Source: Pestalotiopsis fici W106-1 (taxonomy: Eukaryota; Ascomycota; Sordariomycetes; Amphisphaeriales; Sporocadaceae). Taken from it: DNA of 64,000 nt. Position 1 is the first letter of the stretch. The number at the start of each line of letters is the position of its first letter. The DNA lies in assembly GCF_000516985.1 (NCBI RefSeq), contig NW_006917095.1, positions 1,055,449 through 1,119,448 of the forward strand, in the 5' to 3' direction. The notes beneath the pieces are model-generated. The model was not told the DNA's origin. It searched no databases and was given only the letters and a program-made list of their open reading frames with translations. This document shows positions 35,569 through 48,071 of this stretch, one piece after another. The position numbers and the translations under genes were made by a program.

Positions 35569-38500
35569 ATGGATATAGATATGGATATGGATATCGACAT
35601 GAGCACCAGCCTTGAACAAGCTGGCGCAGGCCCGGCGCTCGACCAGAAACATTCAATCGACGAGTGGGAAAAGTTCATTGCCTTGTGTATACTCAAGCGT
35701 CTCGACCCGGAACCTTTCGAGACCTATGTTACGGTCCTGCATTCGAGGCACCCGTTGCCGCCCGCCGCCGTCGCCGATGTCTTCCTGAAGCCGCAGCCTA
35801 CAAACCGAGAGAACCTCGATCCGCGCGTGCCGCGATACGTACAAATCCTGAGCGAGAAGAGGTTCATCGACACGCCATCGATACTCAAGGCCCTCTACAA
35901 GCATTCCACGTCGCATACCCAAGCGCAAGCAGTCGGCCATGCCGACCCAGAAGTCGCACAGGCGACTCCCGAGACTAGGTGGAAGAACTCCTATGGCCAG
36001 GAGGAAACGATATTCTACCGCCTTACCAAGTCTGTCGCGCTGGGTACGGGCATCAAATCCTTTGGTGATGCCATTGCCGTTTGCAAAGTCGTAGCCAAAT
36101 GGATGTCCCTCTTCACTTCTGCGGCCGCGGCCTTTGCCCAAGACATTATGGGTCAAGCTCACAGCCTGCAAGCCAAGGACGACATGGAGGCGTCGCGGGC
36201 TGCCTTTGTCATGATGCTTCTTGGCGTCTGCGAAAATCAAACAGTGCTCAGAGCGCTGAGCGGTCCCTCGGCCAAAGGTGAGATGATGAACCAGGATCAG
36301 TGTTGCGTAAGTGATGGTGAGCTAATGGATTCATACATCAGAGGCGCGCAAGGCTCTATCGGAAAGTCTGAGTAGTTTCATACCTTCTATAATGCAAAGT
36401 GGCGCTTCTCAAATCGCTGAAAGGCTCGAATCATTTCGCACCGGCACCCTTGCGAGCTTTGAGCCACTGGACAAGAAGAATGAGGCCGCCAAGGCAGAGT
36501 TTGATGACCTTATCGATTCCACGTTGGGTTTCGATAACTTGGCTGTTTCTGAACTGCCGGTCATGAACACGCGTGCCGGTCTGTATATTTACCTAAATGC
36601 TGCGGTATGTTGACTGGCACTCACTGCCTGGAATGTAGCTGACGTCATGTAGCTGGTTGGACGCCCGCTTATCGACGACGCTTTTCTATATGGCTATCTC
36701 CAAAATCGATACAATGTGAGTCTTGGCTGTGGTCACATCAAGATTATTAAATTAACATTTGCAGGGTGACTACCAATCGTGCTTCATAGATCTAATCCTG
36801 GCTTCTTTCGATGTCTTGGCCAATGCAGTCTTTCGCAGCGAGGGATCAAGAACTGCTCACCTTTTGCGCTCATACTTGATCAATAAGCTGCCTGTATTGC
36901 TCGCGAATCTGGCACAGTCACTATCGACACTATTCCCGCCAGTGACTCCACAATTTTGCATCACAACAGCCTTGAGCCAGGTCGACACCAATGCATTTCC
37001 CACGCTCTCGGCCATGTTTGACATATCGAGTAGCAATAACACCTTTACCGACAGTGTCAGACAAGAGTTTTGCTGGGCATGCTGCTTACATGGACTCATA
37101 CCTGAATCAGCCATAGAAGTGCTCCTGGGCGAGATCACGTACCAATCACTTCCCGAGGGAGGCAAGTGGGTCAAGGAGAAATTGGTGAATGAGTGCATGT
37201 CAGATTCCGAGAGGATACAGGGCCTCGTGAATGAGCTTGATAAAATGGACGGGAATGTAGGTGCCGTCTGCCAAGCTCTTGCTGAGGTAAGTTTTGTTTA
37301 TATACTCAAATATCCTTCGAGTAAAGATGAGCTCACTGAATTTGATAGGTGATTACTCGGCTGTGCGCTAGTAAAGAGACAATCACTCTCAAACAGCTTT
37401 GTAGCCAGCTCGCCAAGAAGCCACTATCTCTCGACGTGATATTGCTCTTTGAAAAGCCCATCACCATTCTACACCCGCTTTGCGAATTGCTCGACAATTG
37501 GAGGTACGACGAGGAGCAAGGTGAATATCAACCAGTATACGAAGAGTTTGGATCGATTCTACTGCTCGTGTTGGCATTTGTGCACAGGTATAACCTGGAT
37601 ATCGCAGATTTGGGAACCAGAGCCTCGGATTCTTTTACGGCCAAACTTCTCAGTAGTGGTCACCTGCCGAGGCAATATGAGGATCTGTCCGAACAAGAAA
37701 AGAACCAACTGGGAGGCTGGATACAAGGCCTTTTTGATCCAGACAGTGGAGGTCTTGGCGACGAGCTGATGTCTTCCTGCACACCTCAGGACTTTCATCT
37801 TTTGATCTCTTCGCTATTCTATCAGACCGTCCTGGCATTTAGCACGGATCGGCTGACAGAAGACAGCCTCAAGAGTGGAGTTGAATGTGAGTTCACCTGT
37901 TTCATCAGTCCTCCAGGCTGCTAACGTTCATCAGATTTGGTCGACACTTTCCTCCTACCATCTTTGGTGATGGCTTTGACTTTTTTGGCCAACCACCTGA
38001 GAACCAGTCGGGCAGCAGAACCAAAGGCTGTCATCAGAATTTTGCAACTTATTTTGTTGACAAAGCAAGGGTCAAATGAGGCACAGACAATGCTTTCAGC
38101 TGTCATTACTATTGTCGCAAAGCCATTAGAACATGCACTGAGATCCCATCAACGACATGATCCCAAGAATCAGGATATCGAGCCATTGCTCAAAGCAATC
38201 AGAGACAACACACAAGTACCTCCGAGAACGGCTGGCGCCGACTCCAAAGAACTCGAGGCTTGGACAGGCACTGCCAACGGCGGTCTGGCTGCCTCGGTCC
38301 GTCACACCATCCAAGGCCTAATTCAATGGAGCCTCCACCCAGGTCTCAACGTCATGCCGACCTCGTACACACATCGTCAAATGATTGCCGCTCTCAAGAT
38401 GTTAGGGCCCAGACAACTGCTGAGGTTGATCCTGGACGAAGTCAAGCAGAGTTATTCCGAAGCTGGTAGTGCAAGCTATGCCTATGACATTGCGATGGCT

Positions 38501-39004
38501 CTAGTTTGTGCTCCTGATGTCACCAACCAGCCGCCTGCACCGCCTCCAGCACTCATGAATGACCCAAACCAACAGGCGTCTTCAATTCAGAAGCGTGTAG
38601 CATTACGCCAGATGCTCAGATGGGAGGCCGAGGACTGTAAGAAGATACAGAAAGTGGACCCAGCCTTGGCAGAACATATTGTGCGGTTGCACCGAAAAGT
38701 CGAGGCACAGATGCACATTGTAATCCAGCCAGCTCCAGCCATGATGCAAACTGATTTGAGTCTTGGCCTGGACGAGAATGCAGCCGCCTCACTCGACGAT
38801 GCCCTTGCTGCTGCTCAGGGCGATGTCATGGTAGCCAATGACACGGGTATGGACCTGGACCTTGGCCCCGACCCTTCTGGAATGGGCTTGGACATGGGCG
38901 GCGCTGATGGTGGACTTGGCTTGGGCGATGATGATATTTTCGGATCATTGGGACCTGTCGGCGGTGGGGCTGATTTGCTCGACGGCTGGGATACCATGTT
39001 GTAA
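35569..39004 (+). CDS. NUT1: Mediator complex subunit 5 (Nut1)
   Basis: Tail-module subunit of Mediator, linking activators to RNA polymerase II in the nucleus. Six exons: 35569-36277, 36342-36604, 36653-36715, 36765-37286, 37349-37886 and 37935-39004. Five introns of 48-64 nt all keep phase, giving 1,054 aa, the usual size for fungal Med5. The protein is almost wholly alpha-helical. It begins with an Asp/Met repeat (MDIDMDMDIDM) encoded by GATATG-type DNA repeats. The typical N-terminal text EWEKFIALCILKRLDPEPFE and an internal SPRTYT-like segment (GLNVMPTSYTHRQMIAALKMLG) are seen. The C-terminus is acidic and Gly-rich (MDLDLGPDPSGMGLDMGG…) ending in DGWDTML. Expressed on the same strand as the P450 downstream, 1.2 kb away, with no sign of co-transcription. 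Confidence 0.92.
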
Positions 39005-40093
39005 ATTTGATTACAATACGCCCAGAAATTTGATTCGGTGAGCGACGGTACTTATATCAGGCGTAAAGGTCGAGATGGATGGATACCACTACTTCAGGAT
39101 ATTTGAGCATGAATTCTCAAGAAGACTTGAAAGGCAATAAATAGGGTAGTTACTGTTGGACCAGCGACTCGCACTCAGTCCGAGATGTGGATAGGTGAAA
39201 ATGAATTGTTTTGACACGAGGAATAGGCGAACCAATCATAGTCCAGCTGTTTGTCTACCCTAGCAAGTGTATATTAGTTATGGCACTAATATGCGTGCCC
39301 TATCACAATATGTTACAAACCTTCTGCATTCATTGCAGACTCCGTGGTTGCAAATGCCAGGCTATCCCTTGAATCGGTATCTCCGATTTGGTTTTATGTT
39401 GGGTCAAAAAAGGACTTGGCTATTAGTAACGGTTGCAATTCTTTGCGATCACACATGTTGGGAGACAAGCCAATGATTCTTTTTCGTCATTGGATGAAGG
39501 CTGCCGGCGTCCGCAGCACATACTGCACCCTAGCAGCCCACGAGGAGTAAGCACCAATCTTGTCATGGATGGGCTACTTGTGTAACAACGGCTCATGCTG
39601 AGCACAAAGCAAGACCTTCTCATGGGCTTGCGCAGTGATTCAGAGGCTGTGGCGGAAACAGGTCGTACCTTGCAACCCCTTTGTGCAAGACTATGCAAGT
39701 GGAGATGCATTTTATCAAAGACTGTAGTCAGACATAACAAGCAGGTAAATTACTCATTATGGTGATCATTTGATTCTACTGCTATTGGTGCTCATCCTTT
39801 CCCGTGTGAGATGTTGACTATTGAGGGGAAAGAGCTGTTGTATCACCCACGGCTGCATTCGGGGTTACATCAAGAATGGTCGATCCTACCGGTCTTTGGT
39901 CCCATTGCACTTGCGTGCACCTGTATGATATAATGTCACAATCAGGTCGTGGTTTGGAGATGCCGAGGGTGGGTTTTTCTTTGGAAAATCTGGGCAAGTC
40001 AAAGGCCGAAGGAGACGGGAAAGGGAGATTCTGCATTTGCTTAGAAGTGTGACACTCCCGTCGCCTCGGGGCCCATCCATCCTGTGTCTTGCC
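39005..40093. other. 1.1-kb intergenic region before the P450
   Basis: No supported gene. Short frames on both strands (up to about 190 codons at 39.8-40.4 kb on the minus strand, antisense to the P450 start) lack coding character. Confidence 0.45.
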
Positions 40094-40100
40094 TATAAAA
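40094..40100 (+). promoter_or_regulatory. TATA box of the P450 gene (likely)
   Basis: TATAAAA placed 117 nt before the ATG at 40211. This spacing suits a fungal core promoter with a leader of about 80 nt. It is one of the few clear TATA elements next to a gene start in this window, and inducible genes such as P450s often have one. Confidence 0.5.
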
Positions 40101-40210
40101 GATTTCGCTGCCTGCTGCTCTTTTGCTCCAAGTACGACTTTAAAGGCGAACACTGCATTTCGCAACAGCCTTGATACACGCAATCCCCGTATAGACGAGA
40201 TACATAAACA

Positions 40211-42281
40211 ATGTTTACCGATCTGGTCGCCACGATTCAGGAAAAGTGGCTTGTCTTGGCCACGGCGTTGACGCTGGCCTATGTAGCCACCAAAGTGAGA
40301 GCCTATCTCAGACTCAGACATATTCCAGGTCCGCCAGGGAGTGGATTTACCGATATTGCTCACATTCGAGCCTGCCTGGGCGAACATGCCTATCAGTGGT
40401 ACACTTCGGTGAGCGATACATATGGTAAGTTTTCAAAATGGACAGGCGAACTCCCATTCGGAGAATAGATGTAAGAATACTAAGCCTAGACTTAATTTCT
40501 TCATCCTTGCAGGACCATTTGCTCGAATTGGACCCAACATTGTCCTGACTTCCTCGGCCGAATTCTGGGAGTCGGCCAATGCAAAACCTGGTTATAAACG
40601 ATCCGAGTGGTTCTACAAGGCCGCTCGCTTCGACTGGCCCCACGACAATGTCTTTACTTCAATCGATGTCGACAAACATGACGCCAAACGAAAAATGATG
40701 GCACCTGGGGTAAGTTGATGATGACACTGCGTCTTTATGTTTCCGTCATGGGAAAGGGGACAAATGCGGTCCCCTGGCTATACGTTGCAAGAAACAATAA
40801 AACAGGGTACTTTTCATTTTTTTTTACTAATGTTGTCCAATGCGAAAAATAGTATTCCGGAAGAGAGAATCTGACGCTCGAGGCTGATGTCGACTCGTGC
40901 GTGGCCAAGTTGCTCCAGCTCGTCGGCTCCTACACTGATGACAAGCACACGGGCAACGGCGGCGTTTTCGACCTGGGCAAGAAGCTCCAGTTCATGACCC
41001 TCGACGTTATTGGCCAGGTGGGCTTTGGCAAGTCTTTTGGGTTGCTTGATATCGATGATGACCCGGATGAGTTTGGTAAGTGTTTACTGTTTTCTTGTTT
41101 CTTTCTGTCGAGAGAAGTGAGCCCCCGACCATGGCCAGTTGCCATTTCACTTATCGATGGCTTAATACCTCTGTCTTTTCACAAATGGCTCCAATAGGCT
41201 GATATCCGACTCCTAGTTCGATCAACTGAGCTCGGCTTGCGGCGCTGCAACCAAATCATGAGTTTGGGCATCTCCTGGATCAACAACATTCTCGTCCTCT
41301 GGAGCGCGGCCACGGCAGACCCGAGCAAGCAGACGGGATTCGAAAAGATGCTCAACATTAGCACCAACATTGTCGAGGGGCGGGAGCGCGAATTTCGCCA
41401 AAACCTTCAGTCAAAGGCCGGAGGCGTTAATGAGAGAGCCGACATGCTGGCCTCGTTTATGAAGAATGGCCTGCTCGGCCAGGAGCTCAAGACCGAGGCG
41501 CTGCTGCAGATTGTCGCGGGCTCCGACACCACGGCCGGCGCGCTCCGGGGCACGCTTCTCTACCTCTTGACGCATCCGCGCGTCTGGCGCGCTCTCCAGG
41601 AGGAGGCTGATGCCGCCGTCCGCAACGGAACGGTCCCCGTCGCCGGGTCGGGGGACGTGATTTCGTATGCCCAGACCAAGAACCTGCCGTACCTCCAGGC
41701 CGTGGTCCGCGAGGGCATCCGCATCTGGCCGCCGCTGACGGACCCGTTTGCCCGGGACGTGCAGCCCGAAGGGGACGAGGTGGTTGTGGACGGCAAGAAG
41801 ATATTCCTCCCCGGGGGCACCAGCGTCGTTCCCAGCTGGGTCTCCATGCACCGCGACAAGAGCCTGTACGGCGAAGACGTGGACGTGTTTCGGCCTGAAC
41901 GGTGGCTCGAGAGCGAGCAGCCCGACAAGGAACGCCTCCGGGCCATGCGACGGACGAATGATCTCATGTTTGGCCATGGCAAGTTTTCCTGTCTGGGCAA
42001 ACCCGTAGCCATGATCGAAATTCACAAGACGGTTTTCGAGGTGAGCTTTTTTTTTTCTTTTTTCCTTCCCTGGACACTGCTCAGCCTTTTCAGTCGTGTA
42101 TCTGCATTCTTGAGTACTGGTCATTTTTACTAATGCGAAATCGAATATCCAGCTGGTCCGAAACTTTGATATGGGACTGATCAATCCAGCCAAGCCGTGG
42201 AAATCTGCCAGTCTTATTGGACTCTGGGTCATTTCTGACATGTATGTCCATGCCAGTAGACGGACACCGGCTGGGGTTTAG
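40211..42281 (+). CDS. cytochrome P450 monooxygenase, pisatin demethylase-like
   Basis: Haem-thiolate monooxygenase anchored in the ER membrane. Exons 40211-40424, 40513-40709, 40853-41075, 41217-42040 and 42153-42281 give 528 aa with all phases kept. An N-terminal anchor (about 13-28) is followed by the proline hinge HIPGPPGSGF. The I-helix reads AGSDTTAG, the K-helix ExxR is in VREGIRIWPP, the PERF-type motif is FRPERW, and the haem loop is FGHGKFSCLGK with the iron ligand Cys470. Splicing intron 3 at 41076-41216 joins DEF to VRSTELGLRR and keeps family spacing. Reading through instead meets a stop. The sequence looks most like the pisatin demethylase group (CYP57-like) of fungal detoxifying P450s; the substrate is unknown. 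Exon 4 is notably GC-rich. It ends 114 bp from the convergent DUF3176 gene. Confidence 0.92.
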
Positions 42282-42395
42282 GGAATGGAGGTTCGAGAAA
42301 GTAGTATAGAACCATCAGAGTGGCGCTTCGTCAAATGAATCAAATATTCATTATAGAGCACCTGAAGCACCGTATCATGTGCACGAATACCCTCT

Positions 42396-44652
42396 CTAGT
42401 AGCTAGAATCGTCTGTATGACTAAAGCCTTCCCTGACAAAGACCCGATGTTCACTTTCCAAAGATAAATGTCCCTTCATGTTCTTGGATATTTTCTTCAG
42501 TTCTCTGGCATCTCTGAACCCATGGGTATATTCTTGACCCCATCCCTCTAAACCGTAGAATAAGAGCGGCATACTGGACGATTTCCAAGCTACAAATATG
42601 TAAGCGGTCAGTAAAACTGAATATACTTCCACCGACCAGTAACAGGGCTGGGCAAGGCGACCGAAAGACTCACCTTCAACGTTATGTGACTTGGAAATGA
42701 TCATGACAGTCACAAGCAGCACAAACGAGAGCACCGAGACGGCAATCGGCAGCGCCAGCCACTTCCACTCAATGTGGATAAACGTCTCAAGGACGAGGGC
42801 GGTGCCATTGACCGTGGTGACATTGGACTGCGAATTGCGCATCGAATTCGTCATGCTATCGGCAATATCGTGGACCATGTCCGTCAGGTTATCTGCATTG
42901 TACATGGCCAGGCCAAACGACGGGGCCATGTGGCCGCCGTCGCCGGGCGCAATCGTGTTCGTGAACAGGTAGACGCTGCTGTTGAGCACGTCGCGCATGT
43001 ACTGGCCGAGATTGAGGTGATCCCAATAGTTCATGGTGTAATTTGGCCCCGACACTTGACCGCCGACTGACGCCTGCATGGTGAAATAGGGACTACCTTG
43101 GGATTCAGGGGGGTCAAGGAACCATTCTTGACTGGATACCTCCATTATGGATTCGTTAATGGATCCAAACTGGGTTTCTCCGTTGAGCACTCGGACGTCG
43201 CTGTACGTCTTGAGACAGTAGGCAAACATGCATTGGTTGACGGATGATGGGTTCGAAGGTCTGTCTGAAGCTGTACTGGAAAACAATTCTCGGTTCAATT
43301 TGAAAGAGGTAAAGGCGGCGAGGATGGCGGGCGTTCCAAACGATGTATTCGTCCCGGCGTACTCGGGCGTCACGGACATGGTTGACGAATTCCACAAATC
43401 GGCGTAATTCCCAGCTGCGTCGGTTGCCATGTGCCAGGTAAAATTGCTTTCTGGCAGCAACTGATATGGGACGGTTGTGTTGCATATTGTGGTGTAGTTA
43501 CTCTCATCGAGACCACAGGCAGTACTCGTTGAGGCTGTCACATCCTGTCATGCAAGAATTAGCCACGGTCATGTGCTGGCAATGCTCCGAGGCTATGGCT
43601 GCTGGCAGATCTATCCACATCTCCTATATCTGGCGATACTGATTCTGTGATTGTTCTTACCTCACACGTGCTGCACACCCCGAGGGTACTGAAAGACGGA
43701 TACGTGCAATTCGATGTAGGACAATTAAGGTCAAACGCAGGGGCGACACCAAACGCTGCAGAGATGACGGCACTCTGCAACTGGAACGGCGCATTCTGTG
43801 CTACAGGTCATGATCAGCCTCCTGGCACCAAACATAAAGACGTCAAGTCCCAATATGACATACCAACGGGATATGGAGGACCGTGGTTTGCAGTAATCTC
43901 GGTTCCGGCATCGTAGACCTGGGCAATGTTGATCGAGGCAACCTGGACAGGCGTTGCTGTCGGCCGGGTAGGAAAAGTCAGAACCAGCTGGGCAAAAGGA
44001 TCAATGACAAGAGCGGCAATGGTTAGTAACGAGGCACACGAAGCCAGGAGCGCTGCCGACTTCATCCGGAACATCAGCTCCAGCGCACCCCAGGGCCCAC
44101 GGGAAGCCAAATCAAATAGCTGTAGTTGAAAATATTTAGCACATGACACAGTGATTTTCCACGAGTACAGGGGAAGCATACATGGAGATCATTCAAGACT
44201 CGCGGAGCCCCGGCAAAGTAGATCCATCGCAGCTGTCCAATCACCTCGGCGAGCACCAGCAGACAAGACGACTTGGCGAGCGTGGTGATGAAGGAGATGA
44301 CGGCGTTGGGCCCAATCATGAGGGCCCAGCCGTCCAGACGTTTGCCGTCCTCGTACTTGAGGACAATAACCACAATGGCGATGCACAGCAAGCTGAATGC
44401 CGAAGCCAACAACTCCCACATCCAGAGGCGAGAATTTCTGGCCCTCCTTTGTCTTTGCTGCTTCTGCTGCTGTCGCTCTCCAGCCTGTGCCGCCGTCATC
44501 GGGATAGTCTTGGTCTCTTGACCGTAGGCATATGGTGGCAAGTCGTGTAATTGGACATGATCTGTGTCAGTGATGTCTGATACGCTATAGTGCTCGTCCC
44601 GGAGATGACGATTCGACGCATGAATGCCGACCGGCTGGTAATTCGAAGACAT
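42396..44652 (-). CDS. DUF3176 fungal integral membrane protein
   Basis: Exons 44652-44182, 44119-43864, 43800-43661, 43544-42674 and 42589-42396 give 643 aa. Layout: a soluble N-terminus with a Gln-rich stretch (QQQKQQRQRR); a helix near 85-108 (LLASAFSLLCIAIVVIVL); a second hydrophobic region near 118-150 followed by RWIYFAG and the DUF3176 hallmark DLASRGPWGALELMF; a third helix at about 185-208; then a long ectodomain of about 330 residues with many NxS/T glycosylation sites and paired cysteines (CPTSNCTYPSF…CSTC); and a last helix near 550-575 before a cytosolic tail. For intron 2 I used the acceptor GACCTGTAG at 43801 because only it restores QNAPFQLQSA in frame. DUF3176 proteins are common in fungi and lack a known function. 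No link to the neighbouring P450 is shown. Confidence 0.88.
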
Positions 44653-45852
44653 TCTTTACAAGTAACCCGACAAGTACCCAGTCAGTTTTGTTATAGAGAG
44701 CTGGAAACTCTTAATGGAGAGTTTCTGTTGCTTAAAAGCAGAGCAGATTTTCGACCATGTGGTGACAACCGCCCGCTTTTTCTACTGCCGTGACATTTTG
44801 CATTGCTTTTAGGCACCACGAGACATCCATCCGCAAGGAAATACTACAGTTAGTCAAACTGGGATGATGCAAAATCCCCCCCTAAAGTGCCATAAGCGTC
44901 GCAAACTACCTAAAATCGTCGTCCAAGGGCTTGCTGATTGGATACCGCTTCGCCACCTATAGATTGACCCGATTCCATTTATAGATTGGAAATGGGACGT
45001 TTGGACGTTCCAATAACCTCTAAAACCCTGGAAAGGAACCCAAACCCTCGGACCCTGATCGTTGCCAGCGACTAAAACCGTAGTGCTTACCGCTATCACC
45101 ATCTTGATGCCACAATTGTATAAGCAAATACACAGACGATGAGGTCATGGCTTTTGCCGTTGAGATTGCCAGACGAAGATGTAGACCATGTCACAAGTTT
45201 GTACATTTTGCGCCCAATGCAGATTACCTTTCTTGTATTTGCAAAATGATCAACGACTACCATATCTACCAAAACAGTTTTGATCTGCCATACACAACTA
45301 GTATTTATATACACCACTACTTTCTAATGTACAGCCCGTGTCAAGAGTCTTTTAAAAATTGGGCAAGATCACAAATTTCCAAGAAACAACCATCATCTGG
45401 AACAAAAAAAAAAGTTTTAGAATCTTGTCTAGTCTAAGGTGCTTTCAAGTGGTTATCTCGCGGCTCTTACACACTGCGAGGCTCCTGTCCCATCGACTCG
45501 ATATACTGTAAAACCTTGACAAGGAACCAAACATCAGAGAGATCAACCAAAAGCGATCTTCGGGCGTCGTTGTCGCTTCTCAAAATCTCTACACAAGAAA
45601 CGCTAACTGTCCCAATCGTCTGGGATCGAGACACGAAATTGACAAAATAGAGATCGTAAAATACCCTGCCTTTCCTTTGAACGCCGATTTGTCCATGCAA
45701 ATATGACCACGCCTCACCCCCCCTTTTTCTTCTTGTCTTCACAAATCTGGCATCAAATTGCCAGATACATTGCCCGCCATTAAAACTAGAGATCTCATCT
45801 ATTTCTCCAAGCCTCTAATGAAGGACATTCTAATGTCTAGAGCAGACTGCTT
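44653..45852. other. 1.2-kb intergenic region
   Basis: Promoter side of the DUF3176 gene and 3' side of the carrier gene. No ORF with coding character. AT-rich around 45.1-45.45 kb. Confidence 0.45.
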
Positions 45853-48071
45853 CTATGCCTGAGCGCCGCCCAAAAAGGAGGGCACCTTCTTCCAGGCCTT
45901 TTGGTCAGGGACCTTGACGCGGCCAAAGTTCTCATCGAGATCAAGAATGATCTTGAGAGCATTGCGGCTACGAGCATGAGGGGAGGCCACGTCCTTCTCC
46001 TTGATGGACGAAATCACCTCGGCAACACCAGTGTGTACCTGCTCCGACTTCTTGCTGCCAGGGAAAGGGAACATACTCTGAAGAACTTCATACGAAGCAA
46101 GAGTGAAACCAAACTGGGGCGAAGAACGGAAGATACGAGCAGGACCACCCTTGAAGAAGGCTCGGAAACCCTCCTCCTTCATGATGGTCTGGGCAGCGTG
46201 ACGAAGGCCAGTGTAGTTGGTGTCACCCTTGCGGGCCTCAACCTGCAGACGGGTCTTGATGACATCGCAAGGAGTTGTCAGGTAAGCGGCGGGCATACCA
46301 GCGATAGCACCAGCAGTGAGCAGCTGGACAACTCCAAGCTTCTTGGTCGGCGACTCGCCAAACAGGTCTTTCTTCAAGTGGCTGTAGGTTGGGAAGTAGA
46401 TGGCCGAGAAGGGAACATCTCGAAGCAGGCAGGCACTAGCACCCTTGTAGAGACCTGCCAGTCCAAGGTTCTTAACGATCCACATGGCTGAGCGTCTCTC
46501 GGCACCAGCAGCCTTGGCAACCTCTCCCTGAACCTGAAGGCGAATCTTGACGATTTCAAGTGGATTGGTGAATACCTAGAACCAAATGTTAGATCAGATA
46601 AACATGAGAAGCCCATCAAGAGCATATACGTACGACTTGGCAAGCACCAGCTGTACCACCAGCCAGAATTTCAGAGCCAACCCAGATGTTGCCAGTCTTT
46701 TTATCGGTGAAAGCATTGCGGACCAAGTCGTTGACTGTCAGCTTGATGGCCTTCTCGGGCGCAACACCAACTAGCTGAGGCAGAACTCCAGAGTACAGAC
46801 CCTTGAAACCTTCATTGGCAATGACCTTTCTGAAACAGTCAATGGAGTTGTTGTACAGACGCTGGCCGGGGTTAGCGCCTCGCTGGTTCTGCATACGCGT
46901 CTTGACAAGATCAATGGGGTAGACCATGAAGGCTCCAAAGGCACCAGCAACACTGCCAAGAAGGAAGTGGTAACCGGACTCGGCTGCTTGCCGCAAAGCA
47001 GCGCCGGCAGCTGTCTTGGCCTGACCACCTGCTTCACTTTCCTCCACAAAGCCACGGTTTCTCCAAGACGGGTCGAGCACCTTGGCGAAATCCATCAAGC
47101 TGAGACGGCCAGAGGGCTCGTCAAGGCTGGCAAAGTGAAACAGGATGTCAGCCTCCATAGGTGTGAACAGAGAAAACCGTGTGATCTTGGCAGCCTCGTT
47201 CAAGAATTCAGCCTTAGTGATCTTGCCGTCGGTGCTCTTTTGACACGCCTTGCGAATGATGAGCTCTACCAGATCCATCTCCTTAATCATGTTCTGGAAG
47301 GCTCTGACGTTGGCGTAGGAAACTCGGCTACCAAGGGAGATGTTGCAGAGAGTAGACAGGTTCTCCAATAGGTGGTCCGACAGCTTGTGCTTCGAGGTCT
47401 CGCGAATGATGCGCTCAAAGTCCTCTGGCTCAATGTAGCCATCACCGTCCTTGTCAAAACGCAGGAAAGCTTGTCGAATTCTCTCGCCCTGGAGACCACG
47501 TAGCATCTGCGAGAACTCATGGTATGTCAAGTTGTGGCGTCTGGTCTTGTCCCCAATGTAAAGCTTGGCCCATTGGGATTCCCAGTCAAACGGGATGCTG
47601 TCGGCGCCCTTGTTCAGCTCGTAGAGTCGGCGGAAGTTGTCATATGTGACGGCGCCAGTGCGTTCGACATCGAAAAGACGGAAAGCAATCTCGTATTCGG
47701 CGTCGGCTTTGAAAAGCAAGTTGTTGAACGCAGCCCAGTCAGCGATGCTAACGCGACCTCTGCGCTTGCGATCGGCGACGTGGAAGAGGAGACCGTATTG
47801 CTCACGCTTGATCTTGCCCTGTCAAAGAAGAGGTGTTAGTTTGCTGTCAATGCGTGATTCAAATGGTCTAAGGTGCACATACATAGTCTTCGTCAGCAGG
47901 TGCGACAGCATCAATGAACTGCTCCTCAGTCATGAACATTTCGCCAGTCTCAGCATCCTTGTTGGCAAGGCTAAGGAATGTCGCTCTGCTCTTTGCAGAG
48001 AGGTTCGCAGGGTCTTCGCTGCCAAGGAGACTCTCCTTGACAGCCTCCTTGATGGTGGCTGGTGCCGACAT
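45853..48071 (-). CDS. AGC1: mitochondrial aspartate/glutamate carrier with EF-hands
   Basis: Inner-membrane carrier that exchanges aspartate for glutamate, feeding the malate-aspartate shuttle. In animals it is regulated by calcium; here this is inferred. Exons 48071-47883, 47818-46634 and 46575-45853 give 698 aa. The N-terminal 320 residues carry EF-hand-like repeats, the clearest being [13 protein letters not shown] near 184-196, with weaker ones before and after. The carrier domain (about 338-640) has three repeats with PxDxxKxR-type signatures: [18 protein letters not shown] and PCDVIKTRL. Intron 2 splits the second signature region ([12 protein letters not shown]), and splicing it restores the family text exactly. 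The start [17 protein letters not shown] is the first ATG in frame. The C-terminal 60 residues after the carrier are basic and lack motifs. Assignment is firm. Confidence 0.94.

Noticed and set aside
41411..42241. 276-codon minus-strand frame
   Set aside because: Antisense shadow of the GC-rich P450 exon 4; the sense strand has all P450 motifs.
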